Below are positions 1 through 9,111 of a stretch of 64,000 nt of DNA, piece after piece (position 1 is the stretch's first letter; each line of letters starts with the position of its first letter). The translations under genes and the position numbers were made by a program. This DNA is from Tunturiibacter gelidiferens (GTDB lineage Bacteria > Acidobacteriota > Terriglobia > Terriglobales > Acidobacteriaceae): the NCBI RefSeq assembly GCF_013410115.1, contig NZ_JACCCV010000002.1, positions 1,550,001-1,614,000 on the forward strand, read 5' to 3'. The notes under the pieces are model-generated. The model searched no databases and was not told the DNA's origin. It worked only from the letters and a program-made list of their open reading frames with translations.

Positions 1-1175
1 AGGTGGCCTCCCTGAGGATTGATCCAGGCTTCCTTCGGGACATCGCCGCTGTCGAGGAGCTTATAGACATCGGCGATCGGCACCTGGGTGTCTTTGGTGC
101 CCGCGAGAATCAGCATGGGCGCGGTTGGCTTGCCCAGCAGATGCTGGTTGACCAGAGACATCTTGGAGAACTCGTCGACCACCTGATCCAATGTAGTTAC
201 ATTATCGAAGATGGACATCAGGGCGGGCATCTGATCGAAGAGATACTCGCGGTTGCCTACCAGAGAGTTCACGATAAAGTCTCTCTGGAAGAAGAGGTCG
301 GTGGGCGGGGATTGGACGCTGACGCACTTGAGGCGATCTTTCTCGAGGATTGCCATCTTGGTGCCCCAATAAGCTCCCCAACTGACGCCATGCATGGCGA
401 TGCGATGGGAGTCGACCTCGGGCCGGGTGGCGAGGTAGTCGAGGACCTTTGAGAGGGCGCGGTCTGCAGTTGGACTGGCTTTGACGGGAGATTGGCCGGT
501 GCCAGGGCCGTCGACTGCAATGTAGCCAATACCGTAGGGCAAAATGGCGGAGAAGCTCTCGGTGAGATCTTCCTTGCGGCTATCGAGTCCGTTGACGGCG
601 ATGACCATGGGGATGCGGCCGGTGGCGCCTTTGGGCAGCCGCAGGTAGCCGATGATCTCCTTGCCTTCGAAGGGAATGTGAACGACTTCGACGGGTGGAT
701 CCATCATGCGAGCATGAGCAAGAAACGCTTCGATGCCTTTGGCATAAGAGAGTTTTTTCTTGGGGGACGAGTCGGTAGGCCATCGGCCAAAGAAGTAGAG
801 ATGCCAGGCGCGTATGTAATCGGCGTTGGCCTTGGCTGGATCGGTCTTTTCGAGGCTTTTGCCTTCGGCCATGTAGCGGTCGGCGACGCCCATGAAGCCT
901 TCGGCCCACTCATCCTTGTCGCGGGTGTGGATGGACTTGAAGGCCTCGCGGACGTCGTTGGGATCGAGGCCGATGAGAGGATATCCGCCGACTTCTGCAC
1001 GATGGACGGCCTCAACCTTGATCTCGTCCAAGGTACGCTCCGGCGCTCCCTGAGCCATGAGGCCGGCTGAAGAGAGCCCGGCGCAGATGGCGAGTAATGA
1101 TGCGATGGTCTTGAAGTTCCTGGTTGCCGAGTTCCTGGTTGCCGAGTGCCTGGTCGCCGAGTGCCTGGTTGCCAC
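1..1175 (-). CDS. Secreted alpha/beta hydrolase, 3' end off the window
   Basis: About 391 codons are visible; the stop lies beyond the left edge. I translated this frame directly, since the gene is open at the edge. It carries the nucleophile elbow GVSWGAYWG (GxSxG serine), a later LILAGTKDTQVP strand-loop holding the likely acid Asp, and NPQGGH at the edge, probably the catalytic His, so only a short tail is missing. This is the layout of the FrsA/dienelactone-hydrolase-like alpha/beta hydrolases; the substrate is unknown. The GTG start at 1175 is chosen because GAGAGGA lies 9 bases before it. It gives an odd N-terminus of ATR(H/N)S repeats followed by a hydrophobic segment (FKTIASLLAICAGLSSAGLMAQG) that looks like a signal peptide. 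The first ATG (1058) would cut inside that segment. The gene lies downstream of the TonB receptor on the same strand. Confidence 0.8.
   Translation of the reverse strand, partial: MATRHSATRHSATRNSATRNFKTIASLLAICAGLSSAGLMAQGAPERTLDEIKVEAVHRAEVGGYPLIGLDPNDVREAFKSIHTRDKDEWAEGFMGVADRYMAEGKSLEKTDPAKANADYIRAWHLYFFGRWPTDSSPKKKLSYAKGIEAFLAHARMMDPPVEVVHIPFEGKEIIGYLRLPKGATGRIPMVIAVNGLDSRKEDLTESFSAILPYGIGYIAVDGPGTGQSPVKASPTADRALSKVLDYLATRPEVDSHRIAMHGVSWGAYWGTKMAILEKDRLKCVSVQSPPTDLFFQRDFIVNSLVGNREYLFDQMPALMSIFDNVTTLDQVVDEFSKMSLVNQHLLGKPTAPMLILAGTKDTQVPIADVYKLLDSGDVPKEAWINPQGGH
1111..1170 (-). repeat. 15-bp tandem repeat inside the hydrolase signal region
   Basis: Three units (1126-1140, 1141-1155, 1156-1170) differ by one or two bases. 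A fourth, degenerate unit lies at 1111-1125. The unit length is a multiple of three, so copy changes keep the reading frame and add or remove ATR(H/N)S blocks in the n-region of the predicted signal peptide. Confidence 0.85.
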
Positions 1176-1248
1176 GATAGAAATTCCTCTCTTCCACAGT
1201 TTTCAAAGCAGTTGAATTTCGACGTTCGCCTTGAGCCGACGGCGAACG

Positions 1249-4200
1249 CTAGAAGGAAAGCTTGAGGCCGAGTTGCACGGCGCGACTGCCCCCTGAGCCA
1301 ATGACAGGGTTTGAGGCAGCTACGTCCGGGGTCGCGCAGCCGCAGCCGAACTGGCCTGGGACGGAGGGATCGTTGTGACCCCAACCGTTCTGGCCGCCGA
1401 AGGGATTGGCGAAGTTGGGATGGTTGGTGAAGTTGAACAACTCCGCGCGGAACTGCGCTGCGTAGCGGTCGTGGAAGTGCCAGTTCTTATCGACGGAGAA
1501 GTCCCAGTTTTTGTAGCCGGTGTCGCGGAATGTATTGCGTCCCATCGTGCCGAAGGTTCCAAGCGCAGCTGGAGTCATGACGGAGTTTCCCGATCTGTAG
1601 CAACCGCCGATACCCAGAGTGGTGATCGAACGGGCGTGGGCCATGCAGACTGGATCGTTGACAGCATCGGCGCCCGCAAGGTAAGGGGTACCGACCGCGC
1701 CCCCTGACTTGAAGTCGCGGGGGTTGCCGAAGAAGTCCCAGCGGTCGACTCCTTCTCCGGTTTGACTGAAGTCGTTGCCGGTATCGATGGGACCCCAGGG
1801 CTGAGCTCCATAGAGGCTGATGATGGAGTTCACCTGCCAGCCTTCGAGGGCTTGAAGGAACGATTTTCGGCCGGGGATGGCGTAGGTGGTGGTGAGGGTG
1901 AAGCGGTGGCGGATGTCAAAGTCGCTGCTGGCGTACTCGCGCTGAGGATGGGTGCTGTCCTGCGGGATGCCTGAACCGGCGCCGAAGTCCCAGTTTGCGC
2001 CCACGTTGTCGAGCGAGTGAGAGTAGGTGTAGCCGGCAACGGCGGTGAAGTGGTGATAGTTGCGAGCAGTCATGGTCATCTGCAGACCGTCATAGTTGGA
2101 TCGATAGATGTTGCCCATCTGATAGATGAAGCTGAGATAGGGATAGAGAGCGTTGAAGGGGCGGCCGGACTGTTCATCGTGATTGAAGTCGGCCGATGGA
2201 ACGTTCTGGTTGATGTCGTGAATACCGACGAGCTTTTGCCCATGGTTGCCAACGTAGGCGGCCTCAAGCACAAGGTCGGGCCGGAAGGAGTGCTGGACGT
2301 TAATGTTCCAGCTATAGACCTGCGGCGTGCGGAAGTTTTGCACCATGCCGAGAATGCTGCAGGGGTTGGCGCCGCAGTTGATTACGCCGGTGGGGAAGAC
2401 AGTAGACGGGCCGCTGTTGTAACCGGCGTTCCAGTTGAGGGCGGAGCCCGTGAAGTTGACGGTGCCGACGGCGATCGAACCGGTTCCCTGGCCGCCGTTG
2501 GGACCTACACCCATCGCGCCGGTGGGGATCGTGCTGATGCCGAGGGAGTTGTTCAAAGCAAGGAAGGACTCCCAGTTGACGGTTTCGTAGATGAGCCCAG
2601 CACCGCCGCGCAGCACGGTTCTGCCGTTTCCGCCGATGTCCCAGGCGAATCCCACGCGTGGGGCGAAGTTGTAGTGCTCGCCGTTGTAGGGGCCGCTGAT
2701 GCCCTTGCCCACCTGAACCAGCCCTACGCTGGGATCGAAGTTGCCGAGCAAATTGTTTGCCTCCTTGACGACGGTGTTGAGTTCGTAGCGAAGGCCGAGG
2801 TTGAACGTAAGGTTCTTGGTGAGCCGCCAGTCGTCCTGGCCGAAGCCGGCGAATCCCCAGTTGTGAATCTGCCGGGTGGGGTCTCCGCTAAGCAGACTGC
2901 CGGATGCGGGCACACCGGCGAAGAAGTCTTCAAGCGGCGTTGCACCGGGGAATGCGTCGGTGCCGAAGCCGAACTTGATGCGGCCGCGGCTACCGGCATA
3001 TGCTCCGCCGGTGAAGCTATCGCGGTGTATCTCGCCGCCAAATTTGTAGGCGTGTTTGCCGACGGTGTAGGAGACGTGATCGATGAACTGGAACCTCCGG
3101 TCGGGACCCTGAATCTTCGGCCAGTTGAATCCGCCCAGCTCGTTCAGCGCGGGGAAGAAGTCGGAGATGTTGACGCGCGGCAGACCGAAGTACAGCGGAT
3201 TGGTGACGCCGGTGTTGAGGCCGTAGGAAGAGGCTGGTTTGTCGCGGTCGTTGACGAAGGTGGGCTGATAGACGGTGTTGTAGCCAAAGCGGGCTTCGTT
3301 AAGCCAGCGTGGGTTGAGGATCCAGGTCCAACTCGCCCCAACGACCTGTGCGCGAGTATGGATCTGGGTCAGCCACTTGGTCTGGAGCTGGTTGGCGTCG
3401 GAGACCGTTCCGTTGTTGTTGCCGAAGAAATACAGACCATTGATCGAGTGACGTTGATTGATCTGATAGTCCACTTTGGCCACGGCGTTATCGGTGGTGA
3501 CGTCGTTGGGTAGGCCGTAGTTGATGAACGTAGGGCCGGCCGCGTTGGTGCCGTTGTTGGTGGGAAAGCCTGTACCGTTGCAGACGATGGGCGGCCCCAC
3601 GGTGCATCCTCCGATGGTGAGACTGGGGGTGCTGGGGACGATGCCAGCCGCTTGGACCCCTGCGATGGCGTCGACAACACTGTTCTTCGGGTCGCCATTA
3701 AGTGAGACCGTGACCGGAGTGTTCAACTGGCTGATACTTGCCACCTGATAGGTCTGCCGCTCATATCCGCCGAAGTAGAACAATTTGTCCTTGAGGATCG
3801 GGCCTCCCGCGGTCCCGCCGAACTGCTCCAGGCTGCGGGGATTCTTCGGCCCTCCTGCAATGGGATTGAAGTAGTTGCGCGCATCCATCGGAGTGTTTCG
3901 GCCGAAGGCATAGGCTGTACCGTGAAGTGTGTTGGTGCCGGATTTGAGCGCGACGTTGACCATGGCGCCGGGCTTCCAGCCGTACTCCGCCGGCGGATTC
4001 TCGATGAGGTTGAACTCCTGAATCGCATCGACGGGGAGGATGGTTGCGGAGTCTCCCGCGATACCAGCTCCATTGATGATGCTTTGGCCGGAGAACGGCT
4101 CGCTGTTGAACAGTCCGTCGATGATGTAGGCGTTATCTTCAGCGCGCAGGCCGTTGGTGCTGGTAGTAGAGAAGCCGCCGCCGGGATAACGCACGATGCC

Positions 4201-4722
4201 GGGACGAAGCTGGAGAAGATTTTCGTAGTTGCGACCATTGAGCGGGAGATCATTGATCTCCTTGTTTCCCAAGGTGCCCCCGAGACTTGAAGAAGTCGTG
4301 TTGATCAGCGGCACCTGCATCGTGACCGTGACTGTCTCCGAGGCTGCTCCTGTTTGTAGAACGAAATCTACTTGGGCGTCGGAAGCAACTTCGATCTGAA
4401 TATTGGTGCGCTCTGTGGCTTTGAAGGTCGGAGCTTCGACACGCACCGAGTAGATTCCGGGAAGCAGATCCGGCGCCACATACTCCCCAGCCTGAGAGGT
4501 GACCAGAGAGCGCGTGGTTCCCCGCTGCACATCCGTAATTGTGACCTTTGCCCCGCTGACCAGCGCTCCCGAGGAATCACTGACGTCGCCGAGGATGCGG
4601 CCAGTGTTTGTCTGGGCACCTGCGGAAACGGAGAGAGACAGGAATAACACCGGGACCGCGAGGGCGACAGCGGCCCCTTGCATCGATCTGGTTACAAGGC
4701 TGGCTGCTCTGTGAAAGTTCAT
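1249..4722 (-). CDS. TonB-dependent receptor with carboxypeptidase regulatory-like domain
   Basis: A 1,157-residue predicted outer-membrane receptor. The start at 4722 (MNFHRAASLV) is preferred over an upstream in-frame GTG because AGGGGG lies about 9 bases before it and a signal peptide ending in SAGAQT follows at once. Domains in order: signal peptide (about 1-37), a carboxypeptidase-regulatory/Cna-B-like fold (GRILGDVSDSSGALVSGAKVT), a plug region with the DLPLNGRNYENLLQLRPG motif, then a long barrel ending in aromatic Phe (GLKLSF). This architecture is the very common Acidobacteria type (Oar-like). The ligand cannot be read from sequence; sugar polymers or peptides are usual guesses. No TonB/ExbBD genes are nearby. 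It is divergent from the aldehyde dehydrogenase and could share the 4723-4900 control region. Confidence 0.93.
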   Translation of the reverse strand: MNFHRAASLVTRSMQGAAVALAVPVLFLSLSVSAGAQTNTGRILGDVSDSSGALVSGAKVTITDVQRGTTRSLVTSQAGEYVAPDLLPGIYSVRVEAPTFKATERTNIQIEVASDAQVDFVLQTGAASETVTVTMQVPLINTTSSSLGGTLGNKEINDLPLNGRNYENLLQLRPGIVRYPGGGFSTTSTNGLRAEDNAYIIDGLFNSEPFSGQSIINGAGIAGDSATILPVDAIQEFNLIENPPAEYGWKPGAMVNVALKSGTNTLHGTAYAFGRNTPMDARNYFNPIAGGPKNPRSLEQFGGTAGGPILKDKLFYFGGYERQTYQVASISQLNTPVTVSLNGDPKNSVVDAIAGVQAAGIVPSTPSLTIGGCTVGPPIVCNGTGFPTNNGTNAAGPTFINYGLPNDVTTDNAVAKVDYQINQRHSINGLYFFGNNNGTVSDANQLQTKWLTQIHTRAQVVGASWTWILNPRWLNEARFGYNTVYQPTFVNDRDKPASSYGLNTGVTNPLYFGLPRVNISDFFPALNELGGFNWPKIQGPDRRFQFIDHVSYTVGKHAYKFGGEIHRDSFTGGAYAGSRGRIKFGFGTDAFPGATPLEDFFAGVPASGSLLSGDPTRQIHNWGFAGFGQDDWRLTKNLTFNLGLRYELNTVVKEANNLLGNFDPSVGLVQVGKGISGPYNGEHYNFAPRVGFAWDIGGNGRTVLRGGAGLIYETVNWESFLALNNSLGISTIPTGAMGVGPNGGQGTGSIAVGTVNFTGSALNWNAGYNSGPSTVFPTGVINCGANPCSILGMVQNFRTPQVYSWNINVQHSFRPDLVLEAAYVGNHGQKLVGIHDINQNVPSADFNHDEQSGRPFNALYPYLSFIYQMGNIYRSNYDGLQMTMTARNYHHFTAVAGYTYSHSLDNVGANWDFGAGSGIPQDSTHPQREYASSDFDIRHRFTLTTTYAIPGRKSFLQALEGWQVNSIISLYGAQPWGPIDTGNDFSQTGEGVDRWDFFGNPRDFKSGGAVGTPYLAGADAVNDPVCMAHARSITTLGIGGCYRSGNSVMTPAALGTFGTMGRNTFRDTGYKNWDFSVDKNWHFHDRYAAQFRAELFNFTNHPNFANPFGGQNGWGHNDPSVPGQFGCGCATPDVAASNPVIGSGGSRAVQLGLKLSF

Positions 4723-4818
4723 TGCGTGTTCGCCCCCTAAATTTTGGTACGACAGCTTTACCACCGCACCACAACACCGGTCAAGGAATTTGGAAAATAA
4801 ATTCTTTTCGGAAGTTGC

Positions 4819-4850
4819 TTGACAAACTTATCCGGACTTGCGGTATAACT
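4819..4850 (+). promoter_or_regulatory. Candidate promoter and GntR operator before the aldehyde dehydrogenase
   Basis: A TTGACA (4819-4824) and a TATAAC (4844-4849) sit 19 bases apart, wide for a sigma-70 promoter. The TATAAC lies inside GCGGTATAACT (4840-4850), the same core (GGTATAAC) found twice before the GntR gene, so the site may be an operator overlapping the -10 element. Function is inferred from recurrence only. Confidence 0.5.
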
Positions 4851-4900
4851 GTCAGACCACAGGCGCTCACCTCAAGGCGCCATGAGAAAGGCCTTTCGAG

Positions 4901-6268
4901 ATGGGCATTGCAAGCATCAATCCGGCCACCGGCGAAGTAATGAAAACCTATGATCCGCTGACCGACAAGGAGTTGGCGACGAAGCTCGATAAGGCTGCCG
5001 CAGCGTTTGTCCTTCATCGTGAAACCAGCTTCGCCTATCGCGCGGAACGGATGATTAAAGCGGCAGAGATTCTCGAAGATGAGAAGGACCAGTTTGGCCG
5101 CCTGATGAGTCTGGAGATGGGAAAACCCATCCAGGCTGCAATCGATGAGGCCGTCAAAAGTGCCTGGGCCTGCCGCTACTACGCGGAACACGCCGAGCGT
5201 TTTCTGGCGGACGAGGCGGTCGAGACCAGCGCAAACCGCAGCTACATTCGTTATCAGCCGCTGGGGCCAGTTCTCGCGATCATGCCGTGGAACTATCCTT
5301 TCTGGCAGGTGATCCGCTTTGTCGCTCCGGCGCTGATGGCCGGTAACGTCGGACTGCTTAAGCACGCCTCCAATGTTCCGCAGAGCGCGCTGGCCGTGGA
5401 AGATGTCTTTCTTCGCGCGGGCTTCGCTGAGGGTGTCTTTCAAACTCTATTGGTTGGCGCTTCAAAGGTAGAGGGCATTCTGGCCGACCCGCGCATCGCA
5501 GCGGCAACGCTTACAGGAAGTGAAGGCGCGGGAGTTCAGGTTGGCATCTCTGCAGCCAAAAGCATCAAAAAAGTCGTGCTGGAGCTGGGCGGGAGCGATC
5601 CGTTCATCGTGATGAAGTCGGCCAACTTTGCCGAAGCTGTCGCAACAGCGGTCAAGGCGCGTGTAGCCAATAATGGCCAGTCCTGCATCGCGGCCAAGAG
5701 ATTCATCGTGGAAGATTCCATCGCCGACAGGTTTGAGAAGGAGTTCGTGGCGCGTATGGAAGCACTGAAGGTTGGCGATCCTCTGGATCGGACGACGGAA
5801 CTCGGACCGCTCGCCTCGACCAGTGCAGTTGAGGACTTGCACCGCGATGTGCAGAAGTCAGTCGATGCGGGTGCAAGGCTACTGACTGGAGGCAAGCCGA
5901 TTCCGGGAAAGGGCAGTTTTTATCCGCCAACAGTCCTGACTGACATCCCACGAGATTCTCCCGCATATAGCGAAGAGTTCTTCGGCCCGGTTGCGACCAT
6001 CTTTCGCGTGAAGGATGCAGAAGAGGCAATTCGCATTGCCAACGATACGCGCTTCGGGTTGGGTGCGAGTGTGTGGACTCAGGACGAGTCTGAACGAGAC
6101 CATCTGATCCAGGAGTTAGAGGCGGGAATGGTCTTCGTCAACAAGATGGTCGCCTCTGATCCGCGGGTGCCGTTTGGCGGGGTCAAGCAGTCAGGGTTTG
6201 GGCGCGAACTTGGACCGTTCGGCATTCGCGAGTTCACGAATGTCAAAACTGTATGGATTGAAAAGTAG
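4901..6268 (+). CDS. NAD(P)-dependent succinate-semialdehyde-type aldehyde dehydrogenase
   Basis: A 455-residue aldehyde dehydrogenase close in pattern to the E. coli Sad/GabD group: SINPATGE at the N-terminus, IMPWNYPFWQV, the general-base Glu228 in ELGGSDPF and the nucleophile Cys262 in NNGQSCIAAKRF, then EEFFGPVA and PFGGVKQSGFGRE. It oxidises an aldehyde, probably a semialdehyde, to the acid. First gene of the plus-strand catabolic block and directly upstream of its GntR regulator, so it likely handles an aldehyde made by the pathway. Substrate assignment (succinate semialdehyde) is by family resemblance and not proven. Confidence 0.92.
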   Translation: MGIASINPATGEVMKTYDPLTDKELATKLDKAAAAFVLHRETSFAYRAERMIKAAEILEDEKDQFGRLMSLEMGKPIQAAIDEAVKSAWACRYYAEHAERFLADEAVETSANRSYIRYQPLGPVLAIMPWNYPFWQVIRFVAPALMAGNVGLLKHASNVPQSALAVEDVFLRAGFAEGVFQTLLVGASKVEGILADPRIAAATLTGSEGAGVQVGISAAKSIKKVVLELGGSDPFIVMKSANFAEAVATAVKARVANNGQSCIAAKRFIVEDSIADRFEKEFVARMEALKVGDPLDRTTELGPLASTSAVEDLHRDVQKSVDAGARLLTGGKPIPGKGSFYPPTVLTDIPRDSPAYSEEFFGPVATIFRVKDAEEAIRIANDTRFGLGASVWTQDESERDHLIQELEAGMVFVNKMVASDPRVPFGGVKQSGFGRELGPFGIREFTNVKTVWIEK

Positions 6269-6303
6269 ACGACACCCACAGCGATTTATCCCAAAGTGGC
6301 ATT

Positions 6304-6372
6304 TTGGTATAACCGCTTCACCTTAAGTATTTTGCCAACCCGATAGAACAGTTGGTCTATCGGTATAACCAA
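6304..6372 (+). promoter_or_regulatory. Two TTGGTATAACCAA-like operators before the GntR gene
   Basis: Two near-palindromic sites: TTGGTATAACC at 6304-6314 and CGGTATAACCAA at 6361-6372, centres about 56 bases apart. Together they define a 13-base consensus TTGGT-ATA-ACCAA with inverted arms, which resembles the TGGT...ACCA type of sites used by FadR-family GntR regulators. A third copy precedes the aldehyde dehydrogenase. Autoregulation by the adjacent GntR protein is inferred. Confidence 0.6.
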
Positions 6373-6481
6373 GTACCCAGAACGAGAATCATCTGCCAGA
6401 ATGGCAATTTCAACCCATGGCGTCCTGTATAGTGTTTCGACCACGACCACCCTTAGCGGTGGTCAGACGAAGGGGATGCCT

Positions 6482-7210
6482 ATGTACAAAGTAGTTCGAA
6501 CCGCGAGACTTTATGAGCAGATCGTGCAGCAGATCGAGCAGTCGATCCAGGAAGGAAAGCTGAAACCGGGGGACCAGCTGCCGGCAGAACGGGAGTTAGC
6601 TCAGGAGTTTGGTGTCAGCCGCACGGCTGTGCGCGAAGCAGTGAAGACCCTGAGCGAAAAGGGGCTGGTCGAGGCGTACTCAGGCCGCGGCACGTTTGTC
6701 AGCACTGGAAAGTCCCAGGCCATACGCCATTCCCTGAACTCCTTTCTCAAGAGCGGCGACCTCGAAGACTCTGACTACGTTGCTGAGATGCGCGAGATTC
6801 TGGAACCCGAGTTCACGGCACTTGCCGCGACGCGTATTGAAGAACAGCACCTGGTCATGATGCGAGAGGCCGTGGCGGTGATGGACCGCAGTATGAAGAA
6901 TCCCGATGCTTATATCGAAGCCGATCTCGACTTCCATTTAGCGCTGGCCGAAGCCGCTGGAAATCCACTCATCTTGTCTTTGCTTGATTCTCTCGTGGGT
7001 GTCCTGCGGGAGCAACGGCTGGGAATTTTTTCTGTCACTGGTGGGCCGGAGCGCGGTCAGGTCCATCACAAACTAATCCTTGAAGCGATCGAAAAGCGGA
7101 GTGCCAGCAGTGCACGCAAGGCGATGCGTGCTCACCTGCAACAGGTGCACCAGGATTCGAAGGTTTCTGCAGTTATGAAAAGTAAATCACCTAAGGGGCA
7201 TTCCTCTTAA
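6482..7210 (+). CDS. FadR-subfamily GntR transcriptional regulator
   Basis: A 242-residue regulator. The start at 6482 (MYKVVRTARLYEQI) is chosen because GAAGGGG ends 6 bases before it; ATGs at 6401 and 6476 are badly placed. It has an N-terminal winged helix with the GntR signature (GDQLPAERELAQEFGVSRTAVREAVKTLSEKGLVEAYSGRGTFV) and a C-terminal all-helical FCD ligand domain (DLDFHLALAEAAGNPLILSLLDSL, with D..H and later His residues that bind a metal or an acid ligand in this family). It sits between the aldehyde dehydrogenase and the dehydrogenase/E1 genes and probably represses them until a carboxylic-acid effector binds. Confidence 0.92.
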   Translation: MYKVVRTARLYEQIVQQIEQSIQEGKLKPGDQLPAERELAQEFGVSRTAVREAVKTLSEKGLVEAYSGRGTFVSTGKSQAIRHSLNSFLKSGDLEDSDYVAEMREILEPEFTALAATRIEEQHLVMMREAVAVMDRSMKNPDAYIEADLDFHLALAEAAGNPLILSLLDSLVGVLREQRLGIFSVTGGPERGQVHHKLILEAIEKRSASSARKAMRAHLQQVHQDSKVSAVMKSKSPKGHSS

Positions 7211-7228
7211 AACGAAAGGCAGAATCGA

Positions 7229-8122
7229 ATGGCGAACCTCGGCTTTATTGGCCTCGGAGTAATGGGCAGTGAGATGGTGGACAGGCTCCTGGCGAAGGGC
7301 CACTCGGTGACCGGGTACAACCGGACACGGTCCAAAGCGGAACGACTTATCGCGAAGGGAATGAGATTCGCAGAGTCTCCGCGCGAGGTAGCCGAAGCAG
7401 CCGATGTCGTTCTCTCTATGGTGACGAACGGCCCCGCATTGAAAGGTATCGCAGAAGGCCCGAACGGCTTCCTCGCTGGCCTCAGCGCAGGAAAGATCCT
7501 GGTCGACATCAGCACCGTTGGGCCGGATCTAAGTCGCGAGATCGCGGAAAAGGTCCGGGCTCTTGGTGCAGACATGCTGGATGCTCCTGTCTCCGGAAGC
7601 GTTATTACTCTTCAGCAAGGCAATCTCTCCGTGATGGTAGGCGGAAGAGCTGAGACCTTCGAGAAGGTCAAGCCGATTCTGTTGGATATAGGTCCCAAGG
7701 TGACGCTCGTCGGCGGCAATGGACTGGCGCTGTCCATGAAGATTGCTTCGAATCTGAGCCTTGCCGTGCAGATGCTGGCCTTCTCCGAAGGCGTGCTGCT
7801 GGCCGAGAAGAGCGGCATCAAGCGCGAAGTTGCCGTGGACGTGCTCACTCACAGCGCCATCGCCTCTCCCATGATCAAGTACCGCGGTCCCTTCGTTCTT
7901 CAACAGCCGGAGGAGGCTTGGTTCGACGTAAACATGATGCAGAAGGATATGTTGCTTGCGCTGGATCTTGGACGGCAGCTGAATGTGCCGCTCCCTACCA
8001 CTGCGGTTACCAATGAATTTCTAACTGCTGCACGGGCCATGAACTGGGCCAAGCTGGACTTCGCCGTAATCTTCGATGTTCTCGCGAAACTATCTGGCAT
8101 CGACACAGGAGTTGGAAGATGA
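7229..8122 (+). CDS. NAD-dependent beta-hydroxyacid dehydrogenase
   Basis: A 297-residue member of the 3-hydroxyisobutyrate/tartronate-semialdehyde reductase family (MmsB/GarR-like). Visible marks: Rossmann glycine motif GFIGLGVMGSEM, the substrate-loop motif DAPVSGSVITLQQGNLSVMVGG, the helix with catalytic Lys (GNGLALSMKIASNLSL), and the C-terminal KDMLLALDLG segment. It would interconvert a beta-hydroxyacid and its semialdehyde. AAAGG lies 9 bases before the ATG. Its stop overlaps the start of E1alpha by four bases (ATGA), so the two are probably translationally coupled. Confidence 0.92.
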   Translation: MANLGFIGLGVMGSEMVDRLLAKGHSVTGYNRTRSKAERLIAKGMRFAESPREVAEAADVVLSMVTNGPALKGIAEGPNGFLAGLSAGKILVDISTVGPDLSREIAEKVRALGADMLDAPVSGSVITLQQGNLSVMVGGRAETFEKVKPILLDIGPKVTLVGGNGLALSMKIASNLSLAVQMLAFSEGVLLAEKSGIKREVAVDVLTHSAIASPMIKYRGPFVLQQPEEAWFDVNMMQKDMLLALDLGRQLNVPLPTTAVTNEFLTAARAMNWAKLDFAVIFDVLAKLSGIDTGVGR

Positions 8123-9111
8123 CACCCCAAACCGCAGAAGCCGTAAACACGTTCAGCAAAGAACTGGCGCTCCACTCCTATCGCCAGATGTTGCGCATCC
8201 GCATGTTTGAAGAGCAGGTGAATGAACTCTATACGCGTGCGTTGATGCCTGGGCTCGCTCACTTGTACAGCGGCGAAGAAGCCATTGCAGTCGGAATCTG
8301 CGAAGCTCTCAAAAAAGAAGACTACGTCACCAGCACACATCGTGGGCACGGGCACTGCTTAGCCAAAGGCGCAACACCAAATCTCATGTTTGCTGAGCTG
8401 CTAGGCAAGGAAGCGGGATACTGCCATGGCAAAGGCGGCTCGATGCACATCGCCGATCCCGCCACCGGCAACCTGGGCGCAAATGCGATTGTCGGTGGCA
8501 GCATGGGCATCGCTACAGGTGCTGCCTTCTCCGCAAAGTACCTGAACAACGGCCTGGTTGCCGTTTGTTTTTTTGGCGAAGGAGCGCTGGGGCAGGGCCT
8601 GCTCTACGAGGTACTAAACATCGCCCAGCTCTGGAAGCTTCCTGTGATCTACGTCTGCGAAAACAATCTCTACAACGAGTACACGCACTACAGTGAGACC
8701 ACAGCGGGAGACATCTGCGCTCGCGCCACCGCATTCGGCGTGAAGGCCGAGAGTGTGGATGGCCAGGACGTGCAGGCCGTCTACAGTAAGGCGAAGCAGC
8801 TCATTGACGCTGCGAGAGCCGGCGACGGGCCGGCTTTTCTTCTCTGCAATACGTATCGCTACACCGGCCATCACGTGGGCGACATTAACCGCGACTACTA
8901 CCGCACCAAGCAGGAAGAACAGGAATGGAAGACGCGCCGGGATCCCATCCTGCTTCATGGCGAACGGCTCCTCCAAGAAGGGCTCACCGATAAAGCTACG
9001 CTTGACGCGCTTGAGAGTGAAGTTCGAGAAGAGATGAAATCCGCTGTGGAGTTCGCCATCGCCGCCCCATACCCAGCATTAGAAGAAGTGGAGATGCACG
9101 TCTATGCCTGA
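8119..9111 (+). CDS. Thiamine-diphosphate 2-oxoacid dehydrogenase E1 alpha subunit
   Basis: A 330-residue E1alpha resembling PdhA/AcoA: YRQMLRIRMFEEQV, HRGHGHCLAKG, GKGGSMHIADPATGNLGANAIVGGSMGIATGAA, and the ThDP motif FFGEGALGQGLLYEVLNIAQLWKLPVIYVCENN (G-E-G...NN). With E1beta it decarboxylates a 2-oxoacid (pyruvate, acetoin or a branched 2-oxoacid) and passes the acyl group to lipoyl-E2. Whether this is a pyruvate, acetoin or other complex cannot be settled here; the AcoA-like wording of the loop motifs and the catabolic neighbours argue against the housekeeping pyruvate complex. Overlaps E1beta by eight bases. Confidence 0.92.
   Translation: MTPQTAEAVNTFSKELALHSYRQMLRIRMFEEQVNELYTRALMPGLAHLYSGEEAIAVGICEALKKEDYVTSTHRGHGHCLAKGATPNLMFAELLGKEAGYCHGKGGSMHIADPATGNLGANAIVGGSMGIATGAAFSAKYLNNGLVAVCFFGEGALGQGLLYEVLNIAQLWKLPVIYVCENNLYNEYTHYSETTAGDICARATAFGVKAESVDGQDVQAVYSKAKQLIDAARAGDGPAFLLCNTYRYTGHHVGDINRDYYRTKQEEQEWKTRRDPILLHGERLLQEGLTDKATLDALESEVREEMKSAVEFAIAAPYPALEEVEMHVYA

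Noticed and set aside
2017..3513. A 498-codon open frame on the plus strand opposite the TonB receptor gene
   Set aside because: It is antisense to a well-supported receptor, has low-complexity Val/Gly/Ala composition and no start signal; it is a by-product of high GC codon use.
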